Positions 27,025-36,270 of a DNA stretch of 64,000 nt are shown piece by piece (the stretch's first letter is position 1; every line of letters starts with the position of its first letter). The notes under the pieces were generated by a model. The model saw nothing but the letters and a program-made list of their open reading frames with translations, did not search any database and was not told the DNA's origin. Made by a program: the position numbers and the translations under genes. The stretch comes from Hyphomicrobiales bacterium (GTDB lineage Bacteria; Pseudomonadota; Alphaproteobacteria; Rhizobiales; Rhizobiaceae), in assembly GCA_900472925.1 (NCBI GenBank), contig UCJU01000021.1, positions 1 to 64,000 on the forward strand, in the 5' to 3' direction.

Positions 27025-27301
27025 ACTCGCCAAACTGACCGGAAATACGCCTGATTTAAGATGCTTTGGCCTCCGCGATCTCAAAATCGTTCTCATTGGG
27101 AAAAACGGCTGGCAAAGTTTCGCTGATGGTCTCTTTCAGTATTCTGGCGGCGGTCATCTAGGTTACGCACTTATTTGACATCCGCTGAGTTCAATGAAGC
27201 GTTCATCGATATGTCTTGTAGCTGTTTTAATGTGGCGAAGCCGTAGGAAGATGGCTCATTTCCCAGCCAGAGTCGGCCAGACGGCAATTGGAGGATAAGC
27301 C

Positions 27302-29251
27302 ATGTTTGACACGATCAATACGTCACGCCGTCAGGCGCTCAAGTTCCTCGCCGGCGTTCCCATGCTGCCACTCGGCGCCTCGGCGGCCACTTCGCTTCTG
27401 GCGCTCGGCCACGACGCCGTTGCCGCGCCGGTTGGCTTTGCTTCGGCTGCGTTCAGCTCAATGGCCGCGCCTTCGCTGGCAGACCCTGCAGCCATGGCCA
27501 CGACAACGGTGGGTTCGGAGCTGACAGTCACTCTCGCCGACGGAAGCACGCAGGCATTCAAGCTGTCCTACCAACAGTTCTTCATGACCGGCGACATGGT
27601 GCCGGATGGGAAGGGCGGGAAGATCCTTGCCGGCGGCTATTACGACATCAACAACAAACCGATCATCGATGTTTCCGTGCCTGGCAAGGAACGTCAGTTC
27701 TTCTCCGACTGTCCCGACGGCACCTCGCTGCTCGCGCCCATCGCCGGTGCCAAGGTCGATGGCGTCAAGGGTGACACTGTGTTCGCCGTCGTGCAGTTTG
27801 AATACATGTCACGCGACCAGAAAGGGGACGACACCTATGGTCGCATGCCCTCACCAATCGCTGTGCTGACTCTCGATCAGGATTCGGCGACCGGTAGGCT
27901 TACTTTGGTGAAATACCACAATGTCGATACTGCCCAGGCGCATGGTTTATGGATCACATGCGGCGCAAGCCTTTCTCCGTGGAACACCCATCTGTCTAGT
28001 GAGGAATACGAACCAGACGCATTTGCGGCATCCTCCAACAAGCAGCTCCTGGCTTTCAGCAAGAACTTGTTCGGCAACGAGAAGATTGCAAATCCCTACC
28101 ATTACGGTCACCTCCCGGAAGTGAAGGTCAGTGTCGACGGCACAGGCTCCTTGACCAAGCATTACTGCATTGGCCGGATCTCGCACGAATTGGTCCAGGT
28201 CATGCCAGACCAGCGGACGTTGCTAATGGGCGACGACGCGACCAACGGTGGTCTGTTCATGTTCGTGGCCGACAAGGAAGCTGACCTTTCTGCAGGGACG
28301 CTCTACGTCGCCAAGCTCGGCGGCAACCTCTCCACAGACACTGCGGCGCCGTCCGACAACGTTACCTGGGTGAAACTCGGCCATGCCACCAGCGACGAGA
28401 TTGAGAAACTCGCCGACACCGTGAAGCCCGATGACATCATGGAAATCGCCAAGGAGGACCCTAAGGACAAGACCTTTACGCGGATCGCGATGAGTGGTGC
28501 TTTCCACTGGGTAAAGTTGAAGCCCGGGATGGAAAAGGCCGCTGCCTTCCTCGAAACCCATCGCTACGCTGCGCTGATGGGCGGTAGTATGGCTTTTACC
28601 AAGATGGAAGGGACGACCGTTAACGCAAAGGATAAGGTCGCCTATTCGGCTATCTCCTACATCAAGGACTCGATGGTGAAGGGTGGAAAGGGCTGGTACG
28701 AAGCGTCGGGCATCGGTTTCGACAAGCCGCTTGAGGCAGGCGGCATCCTCATGCACAGTATGCGTGGCAATCAGAAGGACAGCACCGGCGAGGCGATCGC
28801 AAGCGAATGGGTCCCGTTCGAAAGCCGCTTTGTGCTCACTGGCGAAGACATTCCTCCCGACGCGCTCGGCAACACCGCAAATCCCGAAAAGATCGGCAAT
28901 CCGGACAATATAAAATTCTCCGAGCGCCTGCGTACGCTGTTTATCGGCGAGGACAGCGGTATGCATGTCAATAACTTTCTCTGGGCCTACAATGTGGATA
29001 GCAAGCAACTGTCACGCATCATGTCGGTGCCATCAGGTGCCGAATCGACGGGCCTCCACGCGATCGATGAACTCAACGGTTGGACCTATGTGATGAGCAA
29101 TTTCCAACATCCGGGTGATTGGGAGAAGTTTCATGCCAAGGTCAAGGATACGCTCGACCCCCTTGTGCGTGCCAACTACAAGGACCGCTTCGGCGCGGCA
29201 GTCGGTTACCTGACTGCCGATGCGACCAGCATCAAGCTCGACAAGGCGTAA
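27302..29251 (+). CDS. PhoX-family (DUF839) Tat-exported phosphatase
   Basis: The 649-residue protein starts with a twin-arginine signal (SRRQALKFLAGVP) followed by a hydrophobic stretch, so it is exported folded. The PhoX signature ITCGASLSPWNTHLSSEEYE lies near residue 220, and the late LHAIDELNGWTYVMSNFQHPGD is also typical. PhoX enzymes are calcium/iron phosphomonoesterases of the periplasm that release phosphate from organic esters. GGAGGATAAGCC precedes the ATG. It is monocistronic. No PHO-box-like repeat was obvious in the 200 bases upstream. Confidence 0.88.
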   Translation: MFDTINTSRRQALKFLAGVPMLPLGASAATSLLALGHDAVAAPVGFASAAFSSMAAPSLADPAAMATTTVGSELTVTLADGSTQAFKLSYQQFFMTGDMVPDGKGGKILAGGYYDINNKPIIDVSVPGKERQFFSDCPDGTSLLAPIAGAKVDGVKGDTVFAVVQFEYMSRDQKGDDTYGRMPSPIAVLTLDQDSATGRLTLVKYHNVDTAQAHGLWITCGASLSPWNTHLSSEEYEPDAFAASSNKQLLAFSKNLFGNEKIANPYHYGHLPEVKVSVDGTGSLTKHYCIGRISHELVQVMPDQRTLLMGDDATNGGLFMFVADKEADLSAGTLYVAKLGGNLSTDTAAPSDNVTWVKLGHATSDEIEKLADTVKPDDIMEIAKEDPKDKTFTRIAMSGAFHWVKLKPGMEKAAAFLETHRYAALMGGSMAFTKMEGTTVNAKDKVAYSAISYIKDSMVKGGKGWYEASGIGFDKPLEAGGILMHSMRGNQKDSTGEAIASEWVPFESRFVLTGEDIPPDALGNTANPEKIGNPDNIKFSERLRTLFIGEDSGMHVNNFLWAYNVDSKQLSRIMSVPSGAESTGLHAIDELNGWTYVMSNFQHPGDWEKFHAKVKDTLDPLVRANYKDRFGAAVGYLTADATSIKLDKA

Positions 29252-29583
29252 TTGGGAGAGACGCCTCTCTTGCTTTGATATCCAGCCGTCGCCGGCGGGA
29301 AGATGACCACAGCTTAGGCGACGGCATTACAAGAGATCGACAGGGCACTGGTTAGGAACCGCGGGATAGACCGTGCCTGCTGTCGGCAGCGTTGGCGTCA
29401 GTCCAGCTCGTCAAGGTATTCGGCTGGAAACTTATGGCTTCCCAATCATTCCAACAAGGTGGTGGAGAGCAGCATTTGAGCCCCCCAGACCGCGTGGCAA
29501 AGGCTGAGAATAAAACTGTCCAGTCTCTTTTGAATGTTTGGAGCTAACCCGTACACAGCTGGCGCGAGTTAGCAACCGCACAG
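29252..29583. other. Intergenic region with inverted repeats after phoX-like gene
   Basis: This 332-base gap separates convergent genes. It begins with a short hairpin (GAGAG/CTCTC around 29256-29269, then TTGCTTT) that could be a weak terminator. A 9-base perfect inverted repeat follows, GCCGTCGCC at 29285-29293 and its complement at 29317-29325. No gene is seen in the remainder. Confidence 0.45.
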
Positions 29584-30306
29584 TTACCATGGCGCTTGGC
29601 TTCTTTCGAAGTAGAATCCACCCGTTGGTCCTGACGCATCTTGGCCAGCTAGCCAGACAATTGTATCCGCAGCCTGCTCGACTGTCCGATAGCCAGTGTG
29701 GTGGTTGAAATCCGTCTTGGTGTAGCCTGGATCGGCTGCATTGACCTTTATACCGTCCTTCGCGAAATCCTTGGCCAGAGATACGGTGATCGCATTCAGC
29801 GCCGTCTTGGAGCTGTTGTATGCCAAAATGTTTACGGCATGGTAGGGGTGTGCGGGGTCGGAAAGCCATGTCAGCGATCCCAGACCGCTGCTGATCATGA
29901 CGACATTGGCCTGGCCGGACGCACGAAGCAAAGGCAAAAATGCCTGCGTCGTTCGGATCGGCCCGAAAACGTTGGTCTGGTATACAGTTTCGATTTCGCT
30001 CAATTCCTGTGCGCCCGGAGCGGTATAACTCCCTGGAATACCTGCATTGTTGATGAGCACGTCGAGCTTTCCATTGGCGGCTGACACGGTTGCCGCTGCG
30101 TTCTTGACGCTTTCATCATCCGCCACATCAATAGCGATCACCCGCACATCGATGCCTTCTGCGGAGAGCTTTTGGGCTGCAATTGCACCCCGCTCGGCAT
30201 CTCGGCTTCCGAGCCAGATGCGATAGCCGAGTAGCCCCAGTTGCCGAGCCGTCTCATAGCCGATGCTCTTGTTAGCGCCTGTGATCAAAACAGACTTATT
30301 TGTCAC
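29584..30306 (-). CDS. Short-chain dehydrogenase/reductase
   Basis: A 240-residue classical SDR. The dinucleotide loop ITGANKSIGYETA is at the N-terminus, NNAG follows at about residue 80, and the catalytic Ser-Tyr-Lys is seen as ISSG and YNSSK. The PGYTKTDF motif is at the active-site lid. The start is GTG 30306 behind AGGAGACATCAC; an ATG at 30336 lies upstream without a site. It is divergent from the LysR gene at 30436. Related rhizobial proteins are annotated as carbonyl reductases of unknown substrate. Confidence 0.88.
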   Translation of the reverse strand: MTNKSVLITGANKSIGYETARQLGLLGYRIWLGSRDAERGAIAAQKLSAEGIDVRVIAIDVADDESVKNAAATVSAANGKLDVLINNAGIPGSYTAPGAQELSEIETVYQTNVFGPIRTTQAFLPLLRASGQANVVMISSGLGSLTWLSDPAHPYHAVNILAYNSSKTALNAITVSLAKDFAKDGIKVNAADPGYTKTDFNHHTGYRTVEQAADTIVWLAGQDASGPTGGFYFERSQAPW

Positions 30307-30435
30307 GTGATGTCTCCTGGTTGGAATATGGTTCAAGGTTTCGGTTTTCCGACAATCCGTCCTGAGCCGGTGCAGGCAAATCTAGCAGCGGTCGACTGTT
30401 TGATAAGCCGCCTGAAACCGGCTAGTCTGATCGCT

Positions 30436-31356
30436 ATGGCGAACAGCGACCATCTTCCCATGGACGATTTGTCCATCTTTCTTTCAGTGTGCGAGACTGG
30501 TGGTTTTCGTAAAACCGCCAAACGTCTTGGGTTGTCGCCATCGACGGTCAGCGAAAAGATTGCCTTGCTGGAGACGAGGCTGGGTGCTCCTCTCCTTATA
30601 AGGACCACGCGAAGCGTCAGCCTGACGGATGTAGGGCGGTCGCTGGCGGAGCGTTTGTTGCCGCTAATGCGTGAGACACGTGCAGCATTGCAGGACGCGA
30701 TGAGCTCTCAGGACAGGGTGAGGGGTCAACTCAAGCTGAATGTCACAGGTGCCGTTATGGTCGATATACTGCCCCCACTCATCGATCGTTATCTGGTCCG
30801 TTTTCCAGAGGTACGAATTGAAGTTGTCGTCGAGGACAGACTTGTCGACATCACGGCGGCAGGATGCGACGCTGGCATCCGTTACGGTGAGCATCTGGCT
30901 CAGGATATGATTGCTGTTCCCATCGGCCCGAAGTTTCAGCGTCTGGCCGTCGCAGCATCGCCTGGTTACCTTGATGCGCGGGGCATCCCGAAGCATCCGG
31001 GCGATCTTCTGGCTCACGACTGCATACGGCTCCGGTTCTCGAGCGGCGCGCTTACGGCTTGGGATATGGAGTGCGATGAGCAGTCCTTGACAGTCGATCC
31101 TCCAGCTCGTGTCATTATCGGTGTTGATGCGGCACCGGCTGCAATCGAGCTGGCGCGCGGTGGACATGGAATCATCTGTACTTTTGAAAATTGGCTTGAT
31201 CCTCTGCTGAAGACCGGGGATCTCAAGCCAGTCTTGCCACAATGGTGGATCACTTTCGATGGGCCGAGGCTCTATTTCTCGAGCAGGCTCATGTCGGCAC
31301 CCCTCAGAGCGTTTGTAGATTTGGTCGGGCAAGAGAGACACAAGGGTAGCTTATGA
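30436..31356 (+). CDS. LysR-family regulator
   Basis: A 306-residue regulator with an N-terminal winged helix (GGFRKTAKRLGLSPSTVSEKI, then TTRSVSLTDVG) and a LysR effector domain of the PgrR/DsdC-like branch (GQLKLNVTGAVMVDILPPLI, CDAGIRYGEHL). ATG 30436 gives the usual length; the frame is open upstream through the SDR promoter. It is divergent from the SDR and probably controls it. Its last four bases overlap the next gene as ATGA. Confidence 0.9.
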   Translation: MANSDHLPMDDLSIFLSVCETGGFRKTAKRLGLSPSTVSEKIALLETRLGAPLLIRTTRSVSLTDVGRSLAERLLPLMRETRAALQDAMSSQDRVRGQLKLNVTGAVMVDILPPLIDRYLVRFPEVRIEVVVEDRLVDITAAGCDAGIRYGEHLAQDMIAVPIGPKFQRLAVAASPGYLDARGIPKHPGDLLAHDCIRLRFSSGALTAWDMECDEQSLTVDPPARVIIGVDAAPAAIELARGGHGIICTFENWLDPLLKTGDLKPVLPQWWITFDGPRLYFSSRLMSAPLRAFVDLVGQERHKGSL

Positions 31357-32513
31357 TCCTGACCATCGCCATTTCGGGTTATAGGTCCCTTCGTAACCTC
31401 ATCCTGCCGCTTGAAAAGCTCACGGTCGTGACCGGTGGGAACGGAGCAGGGAAGTCGAGTTTCTATCGTGCGCTCAGACTTCTGGCAGATGTTGCGCAGG
31501 GACGGGCTATCGCATCATTGGCAGCAGAGGGTGGTCTGCAATCGACCATATGGGCTGGACCAGAGGCTTTTTCGCGCAGCATGAAAGACGGCACAGTGCC
31601 CGTACAGGGAACGGTGCGGAAACATCCAGTCGCACTCAAGCTCGGATTTGCATCAGATGATTACGGTTATGCGATTGATCTGGGATTGCCTGTGGCTCCA
31701 CCCCAGCCGAGCTATTTTGCGCTTGATCCCGTAATCAAGGCGGAAGCCGTGTGGGCGGGTGAAGCATTGAGCCGCCGAAATGTGTTTGCAGAACGTACGG
31801 GACCAGTTGTGACCGCTCTTTCCGAAAGCGGTCAACGTCAGGTGTTGCTGCACGATCTCGCATCATTCGAAAGCATGATGACGCAGTCCGCCGACCCCAA
31901 GAATCTCCCTGAACTTCTGTATTTGCGTGCCCAAATGAACGGCTGGCGCTTCTACGATCACTTTCGAACCGATCCCTCTTCGCCTGTGCGACAGATGCAG
32001 ATTGGTACCCGAACATCGGCCCTGTCATCCGATGGCGCCGATCTGGCAGCCGCCATCGCAACGATCCGGGAAATTGGCGATGCGGCGGGCTTTGATGCCG
32101 CTATCGAAGATGCTTTCCCTGGTAGCACAATCGAGATCAAGACGGAGCGAGGGCGCTTCGAACTGCTGATGCAACAGAAGGGTTTGCTGCGGCCGCTTTC
32201 GACCGCAGAACTCTCCGATGGCACATTGCGCTATCTGCTGCTGGTGGCCGCTCTGACTACGCCGCGCCCTCCCTCACTGATGGTGCTAAACGAGCCCGAA
32301 ACCAGTCTGCATCCCAATCTTCTTGCGCCCCTGGCTCGCTTGATCCTCCGAGCGTGTGACCGGTCTCAACTGCTCGTCGTATCCCATGCGGAAGAGTTGG
32401 TCTCGCAACTCGGAACCGAGGGAAAGGCTTTGATGGTGAGGCTTTCCAAGGTGCTTGGCGAAACGGTGGCTGAAGGCATCGATGCACCTGCATGGAATTG
32501 GCCTGCACGTTGA
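31353..32513 (+). CDS. AAA-family ATPase (RecF/SMC-like AAA_21 type)
   Basis: A 386-residue single-domain ATPase. Walker A is GGNGAGKSS at about 28-36. The Walker B/signature region reads LMVLNEPETSLHPNLL, and SHAEEL is the switch His. The Walker B Asp is Asn; I recall the NEPETSLHP spelling as a trait of this family, so it need not mean loss of activity. The function of stand-alone members is not established; some are suspected in DNA repair or defence. The start overlaps the LysR stop by four bases, implying coupling, which is unexpected for these two proteins. Confidence 0.85.
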   Translation: MILTIAISGYRSLRNLILPLEKLTVVTGGNGAGKSSFYRALRLLADVAQGRAIASLAAEGGLQSTIWAGPEAFSRSMKDGTVPVQGTVRKHPVALKLGFASDDYGYAIDLGLPVAPPQPSYFALDPVIKAEAVWAGEALSRRNVFAERTGPVVTALSESGQRQVLLHDLASFESMMTQSADPKNLPELLYLRAQMNGWRFYDHFRTDPSSPVRQMQIGTRTSALSSDGADLAAAIATIREIGDAAGFDAAIEDAFPGSTIEIKTERGRFELLMQQKGLLRPLSTAELSDGTLRYLLLVAALTTPRPPSLMVLNEPETSLHPNLLAPLARLILRACDRSQLLVVSHAEELVSQLGTEGKALMVRLSKVLGETVAEGIDAPAWNWPAR

Positions 32514-32813
32514 GCGTTTCCCAACATCTATTTGGTGACCATTCGACAGCAATCCAAAACCCAAGGGCTAAAACGGTGCGACGAGGTACACTGAGGCTGA
32601 AGGTCGAAAGCCAGCTTGGTCACAAGCAGGCAAGATACTTCATTCGCAGCGAGGCAGTCGCACAGCGCGGTTATGAATGGTACGCTGGCGTCTGCTGCTC
32701 AGCGATCTGGTTCAACAGGCCGGCAAGATTCGCGGCCTATTGGGAAAGCCGGCGGATATTCGACCCGCATCTGCCGGTGGTTTGAAATGACAGGGTTCTG
32801 AAAGGAATAAGAT
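32514..32813. other. Intergenic region, no feature seen
   Basis: Short frames exist here, but none has a ribosome-binding site, familiar sequence or sensible composition. The last 30 bases contain GAAAGGAATAAG, the ribosome-binding site of the next gene. Confidence 0.4.
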
Positions 32814-33443
32814 ATGCTATCCATTTCCAAGATTGTTTCCAGAACCGGCACATCGGTCATCGCAGGCACCTTGCTGGCCATGTCTGCGGGCTTCGCCGCG
32901 CAGGCCGCCGATCAGGTCCGCGTTCGCGGCACGGTCGAAAGCCTCGAAGGCAAGACCGTGTCGGTCAAGACGCGCGAAGGCGCGGACGCCAAGATCACGC
33001 TCAAGGACGGCTGGAAAGTTTCGAGCGTCGCCAAAGCCTCGGTCGATGACATCAAGCCGGGCGATTTTGTCGGCATCGCCTCTTTGCCAACCGCAAGTGG
33101 TGGTGACGGCGCGCTCGAAGTTCTGATTTTCCGGGCCGCCATGAAAGGCACGGGAGAAGGAAGTTACGCCTGGGATCTGAAACCCAACAGCTCCATGACC
33201 AATGCCACCGTTGCTGATGCGGTCAAATCGGTCGATGGCCATACCGTAACCGTCACGTATCAGGGCAAAGAAAAGAAGATTTCGATCCCTGAAGGTACAC
33301 CGGTCGTGACGTTCGCGCCTGCCGTGGAAGCCGATCTCAAGGCAGGTGCTACCGTGTTCGTGCCATCGGAAAAGGCAGCTGACGGATCGATGTCGAGCGG
33401 TCGTGTCGTCGTCGGCACCAATGGCGTCGTGCCGCCAATGTAA
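32814..33443 (+). CDS. Exported DUF5666-like OB-fold protein
   Basis: A 209-residue protein with a clear signal peptide (TSVIAGTLLAMSAGFAAQAA, cleavage near residue 32). The mature part is two beta-rich repeats of the form VRVRGTVESLEGKTVSVKTR and ATVADAVKSVDGHTVTVTYQ, which resemble DUF5666 units. It has no Cys or catalytic motif. AGGAATAAGAT precedes the ATG. Function unknown; probably periplasmic. It is monocistronic between an ATPase gene and a convergent LysR gene. Confidence 0.78.
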   Translation: MLSISKIVSRTGTSVIAGTLLAMSAGFAAQAADQVRVRGTVESLEGKTVSVKTREGADAKITLKDGWKVSSVAKASVDDIKPGDFVGIASLPTASGGDGALEVLIFRAAMKGTGEGSYAWDLKPNSSMTNATVADAVKSVDGHTVTVTYQGKEKKISIPEGTPVVTFAPAVEADLKAGATVFVPSEKAADGSMSSGRVVVGTNGVVPPM

Positions 33444-33593
33444 AAACTAGCTACGATTAAAGACGGGTGGCGGAAAGTCTGTGCCGCCAAGCGCGTGGCG
33501 CGCAACGTCATTGCACGCTCGCCCTTGCTCGCACGGAGATCAACACTTTGTCCTAGTCGCAATGGTCGGAGTTGTACGGCTCCTCGCTCGCGG

Positions 33594-34529
33594 TCACTCT
33601 TCTGTCTTTTGAGAAATGGCACGATGGCTTTCCCAAGGCGGTGGCTTTAGCGACTGTCGAAGCATCGTCAAGAAGGCCGCAGTGCGTGCGCTGCGGCCAT
33701 GCCGTGAGCCAAGCATAGCGACAATATCGGCCGACGGCAGCCTCCACTCGGGAATGATCTGCAGCAGCCTCCCGTCGGCCAAGTCTTGCGCCACGTGCCA
33801 TGCAGACCGTATCATAATACCTTGATGTGCAAGCGCCCATTCCCGCACAACGGCACCGTCGTTGCTCGACATGACAGGATCGACACGCACCGTCACATTC
33901 TCCTGTTCCGGCCCGGTAAAACGCCACAGCGTGACGTCCTCTTCGTTCTCCCGAATAGCAAGACAGCGATGGCGGACAAGATCGGCAGGTGAAGTCACTG
34001 GCGGTGCCGAGCTGATATATTCGGGGCTGGCGCAGAGCACTCTGGGGTTTGGCGCCAACGTCGTTCTGACTTGGTCCAGATGCGCTGCCCCGCCGATGTG
34101 AACGACGACATCGCAGCTTTCAACGACCATGGCCGTTGGATGGTCGGATAGCTCCAACGTCGCGGTCGCGCCTTTATGTTGTCGTGCGAACGCTTCCACG
34201 ACCGGGGCGACGTACAGCCGTCCAAATCCGTGCGGCGCCGCCACCCGTAAATGTCCGTGAACGACGCCTTTACGGTCGTGCAACGCCTCGGTCAGGCCGT
34301 CGATAGCTTCCCTGACGGTAATGCCGTGGGAGGCGACCAACGAGCCCTCCTCGGTCAGGAGCAACTGCCGACCTGAGCGGTCGATCAGCCTGAAACCGAC
34401 TTTTTCCTCGAGTGCGCGCAGGCGCTGTGTTACCGCAGGAGGCGTGACGTTCAGCTTTCTAGCTGCTTCAGCGAGAGATTTTGAGCCCGTTAAGACGGAA
34501 AAGAACGCGAGATCGTCGGATGTCAGCAT
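33594..34529 (-). CDS. LysR-family regulator
   Basis: A 311-residue regulator from the ATG at 34529 (MLTSDDLAFFSVL), the usual LysR beginning; the frame extends nine codons further. The winged helix (KSLAEAARKLNVTPPAVTQRL, SGRQLLLTEEG) is followed by an effector domain with VVHIGGAAHLDQVRTTL. It is divergent from the PLP-enzyme/RidA operon across 90 bases and is the natural regulator of that pair. Confidence 0.9.
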   Translation of the reverse strand: MLTSDDLAFFSVLTGSKSLAEAARKLNVTPPAVTQRLRALEEKVGFRLIDRSGRQLLLTEEGSLVASHGITVREAIDGLTEALHDRKGVVHGHLRVAAPHGFGRLYVAPVVEAFARQHKGATATLELSDHPTAMVVESCDVVVHIGGAAHLDQVRTTLAPNPRVLCASPEYISSAPPVTSPADLVRHRCLAIRENEEDVTLWRFTGPEQENVTVRVDPVMSSNDGAVVREWALAHQGIMIRSAWHVAQDLADGRLLQIIPEWRLPSADIVAMLGSRHGRSARTAAFLTMLRQSLKPPPWESHRAISQKTEE

Positions 34530-34619
34530 TAATCTCAGCCTGAATTCAACATTCACTTAGCATTAATTGTCATCTTTAAGGTTGAGCGGCAAGAATGAAT
34601 CCAAATCGGAGATGGACAC

Positions 34620-35798
34620 ATGAAATCTGCAATGGTCGACCCACCCACCACTCTGGCTGCCGGACATTCTCTTGAAACACTGGAAACACCGTGCCTGGTG
34701 CTGGATGCGGACCGTATGGACCGGAATGTCAGTCGGCTAAGACGACGGCTGGATGATCTCGGGGTGTCACTACGGCCACATCTGAAGACGACAAAGTCGA
34801 TCGATGTCGCCCGGGCGGTCATGAACTCGCCCCAGGGGCCTGCGACCGTATCGACGCTGAAGGAAGCCGAGGAGTTTGCGGGCGCAGGCGTCAAAGACAT
34901 GATCTATGCGGTTGGTATCGCCCCTGCCAAGATCGCACGGGTCGTTGAACTGCGGGATAAGGGTGTCGATCTCGTCGTTGTCCTCGATACAGTTGAGCAG
35001 GCGCAGGCTGTCGCGCAGGCATCTCGCAGCGCCAAAACGCGTATTCCAGCTATGATCGAGATTGATTGCGATGGTCATCGCTCCGGCGTTGCTGCTTCCA
35101 ATCGATCGCTTCTGCTTGAAATCGGGCAGGTGCTTGCGGAAGATGCTGAACTGCGTGGTGTTCTAACGCATGCCGGCGACAGCTACAAAGGTGGAGGCAC
35201 TGTGGCACAGCGGCATTATGCGGAAACGGAGCGTCTGGCCGTCGTCGAGGCCTCTGAGCTTCTTCGCGCGGCCGGCTTGCCATGCGCTGTTGTCAGCGTA
35301 GGCTCGACACCGACAGCCCATAACGCTGAGAACCTTGCCGGAGTGACAGAAGTCCGTGCAGGCGTATTTGTATTCTTCGATCTGGTGATGGCGGGCATCG
35401 GAATCTGCCAGGTTGATGACATCGCAATCAGCGTTCTTGCGACGGTCATCGGCCACCAGCGAGAGAAGGGCTGGATCATTACCGATGGCGGGTGGATGTC
35501 CCTCTCTCGGGATCGCGGCACCAGCAAGCAGGCCGTCGATCAAGGTTATGGGCTCATTTGTGACATTGAAGGCAACGCGTACGGAGACATCATCGTTGCC
35601 GACGCGAACCAGGAGCATGGGATTATTGCTGTGCGGCCCGGTTCTGGCGCTCAACTGCCGGACCTTGCGGTCGGGGACCGCATCCGTATTCTACCGAACC
35701 ATGCGTGTGCAACGGCCGCTCAGCACTCAGCCTATCATGTGGTGCGTGGACCTTCGCATGTAGTTGAGGCCAACTGGCCGCGTTTTGGAGGCTGGTAA
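34620..35798 (+). CDS. D-threonine aldolase / D-serine dehydratase-like PLP enzyme (DSD1 family)
   Basis: A 392-residue fold-type III enzyme. The early ETPCLVLDADRMDRNV and RPHLKTTKS segments are diagnostic, with Lys56 as the PLP-binding residue. The C-terminal metal-binding region shows PNHACATAAQH with the His and Cys of DSD1 enzymes. These enzymes cleave D-threonine-type beta-hydroxy amino acids to glycine and an aldehyde, or dehydrate D-serine to pyruvate and ammonia. It overlaps a RidA gene by one base, which favours dehydratase chemistry that releases reactive enamines. Substrate otherwise open. Confidence 0.9.
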   Translation: MKSAMVDPPTTLAAGHSLETLETPCLVLDADRMDRNVSRLRRRLDDLGVSLRPHLKTTKSIDVARAVMNSPQGPATVSTLKEAEEFAGAGVKDMIYAVGIAPAKIARVVELRDKGVDLVVVLDTVEQAQAVAQASRSAKTRIPAMIEIDCDGHRSGVAASNRSLLLEIGQVLAEDAELRGVLTHAGDSYKGGGTVAQRHYAETERLAVVEASELLRAAGLPCAVVSVGSTPTAHNAENLAGVTEVRAGVFVFFDLVMAGIGICQVDDIAISVLATVIGHQREKGWIITDGGWMSLSRDRGTSKQAVDQGYGLICDIEGNAYGDIIVADANQEHGIIAVRPGSGAQLPDLAVGDRIRILPNHACATAAQHSAYHVVRGPSHVVEANWPRFGGW

Positions 35799-36202
35799 TG
35801 GTCGGATCGGTAACCGTAAATACAGATGATGCACCCAGCCCAGCGGGACATTATGTTCAGGCCAAAGGGGCGGGTGGGCATCTTTATATCTCCGGTCAGC
35901 TCCCAATTCGCCCCGATGCTGAGCCGCTTCGTGACACCAGTTTTGAAACGCAGGCGGGACAGGCCATCGATAACATGCTTGCGGTGCTGAAAGCCGCAGG
36001 CGGTACTCCGGCTGATCTTGTCAAAGTAACTGCCTACATCGTCGGCGTCTCCAACTGGCTCAGCTTCAATCAGGTTTATGCGGAACGGCTGGGCAACGCC
36101 CGCCCTGCTCGTACCATCGTTCCCGTGTCAGAACTCCATTTCGGCTACCTCGTGGAAGTCGATGCAATCGCTGTACTTGATCTAAATGAACACGCCACAT
36201 GA
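35798..36202 (+). CDS. RidA-family enamine/imine deaminase
   Basis: A 134-residue protein with the RidA core: LYISGQLPIRPD, QAGQAIDNMLAVLKAAGG, LVKVTAYIV and the C-terminal RPARTIVPVSELHFGYLVEVDAIA. The Arg in RPARTIVPV matches the catalytic Arg of true RidA proteins. RidA hydrolyses 2-aminoacrylate-type enamines made by PLP dehydratases. The start overlaps the upstream stop (TAATG), so the two are coupled and likely act in sequence. Confidence 0.92.
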   Translation: MVGSVTVNTDDAPSPAGHYVQAKGAGGHLYISGQLPIRPDAEPLRDTSFETQAGQAIDNMLAVLKAAGGTPADLVKVTAYIVGVSNWLSFNQVYAERLGNARPARTIVPVSELHFGYLVEVDAIAVLDLNEHAT

Positions 36203-36270
36203 GTGTCCCTTGCGCTTGAGCTGATCGCTGCGGATCGCCCACACAGTGACCTAGGAATTTGGCTCTCCAA

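Noticed and set aside
28223..29008. 261-codon open frame on the minus strand inside the PhoX-like gene
   Set aside because: No ribosome-binding site or family motif; the PhoX frame is continuous and convincing.
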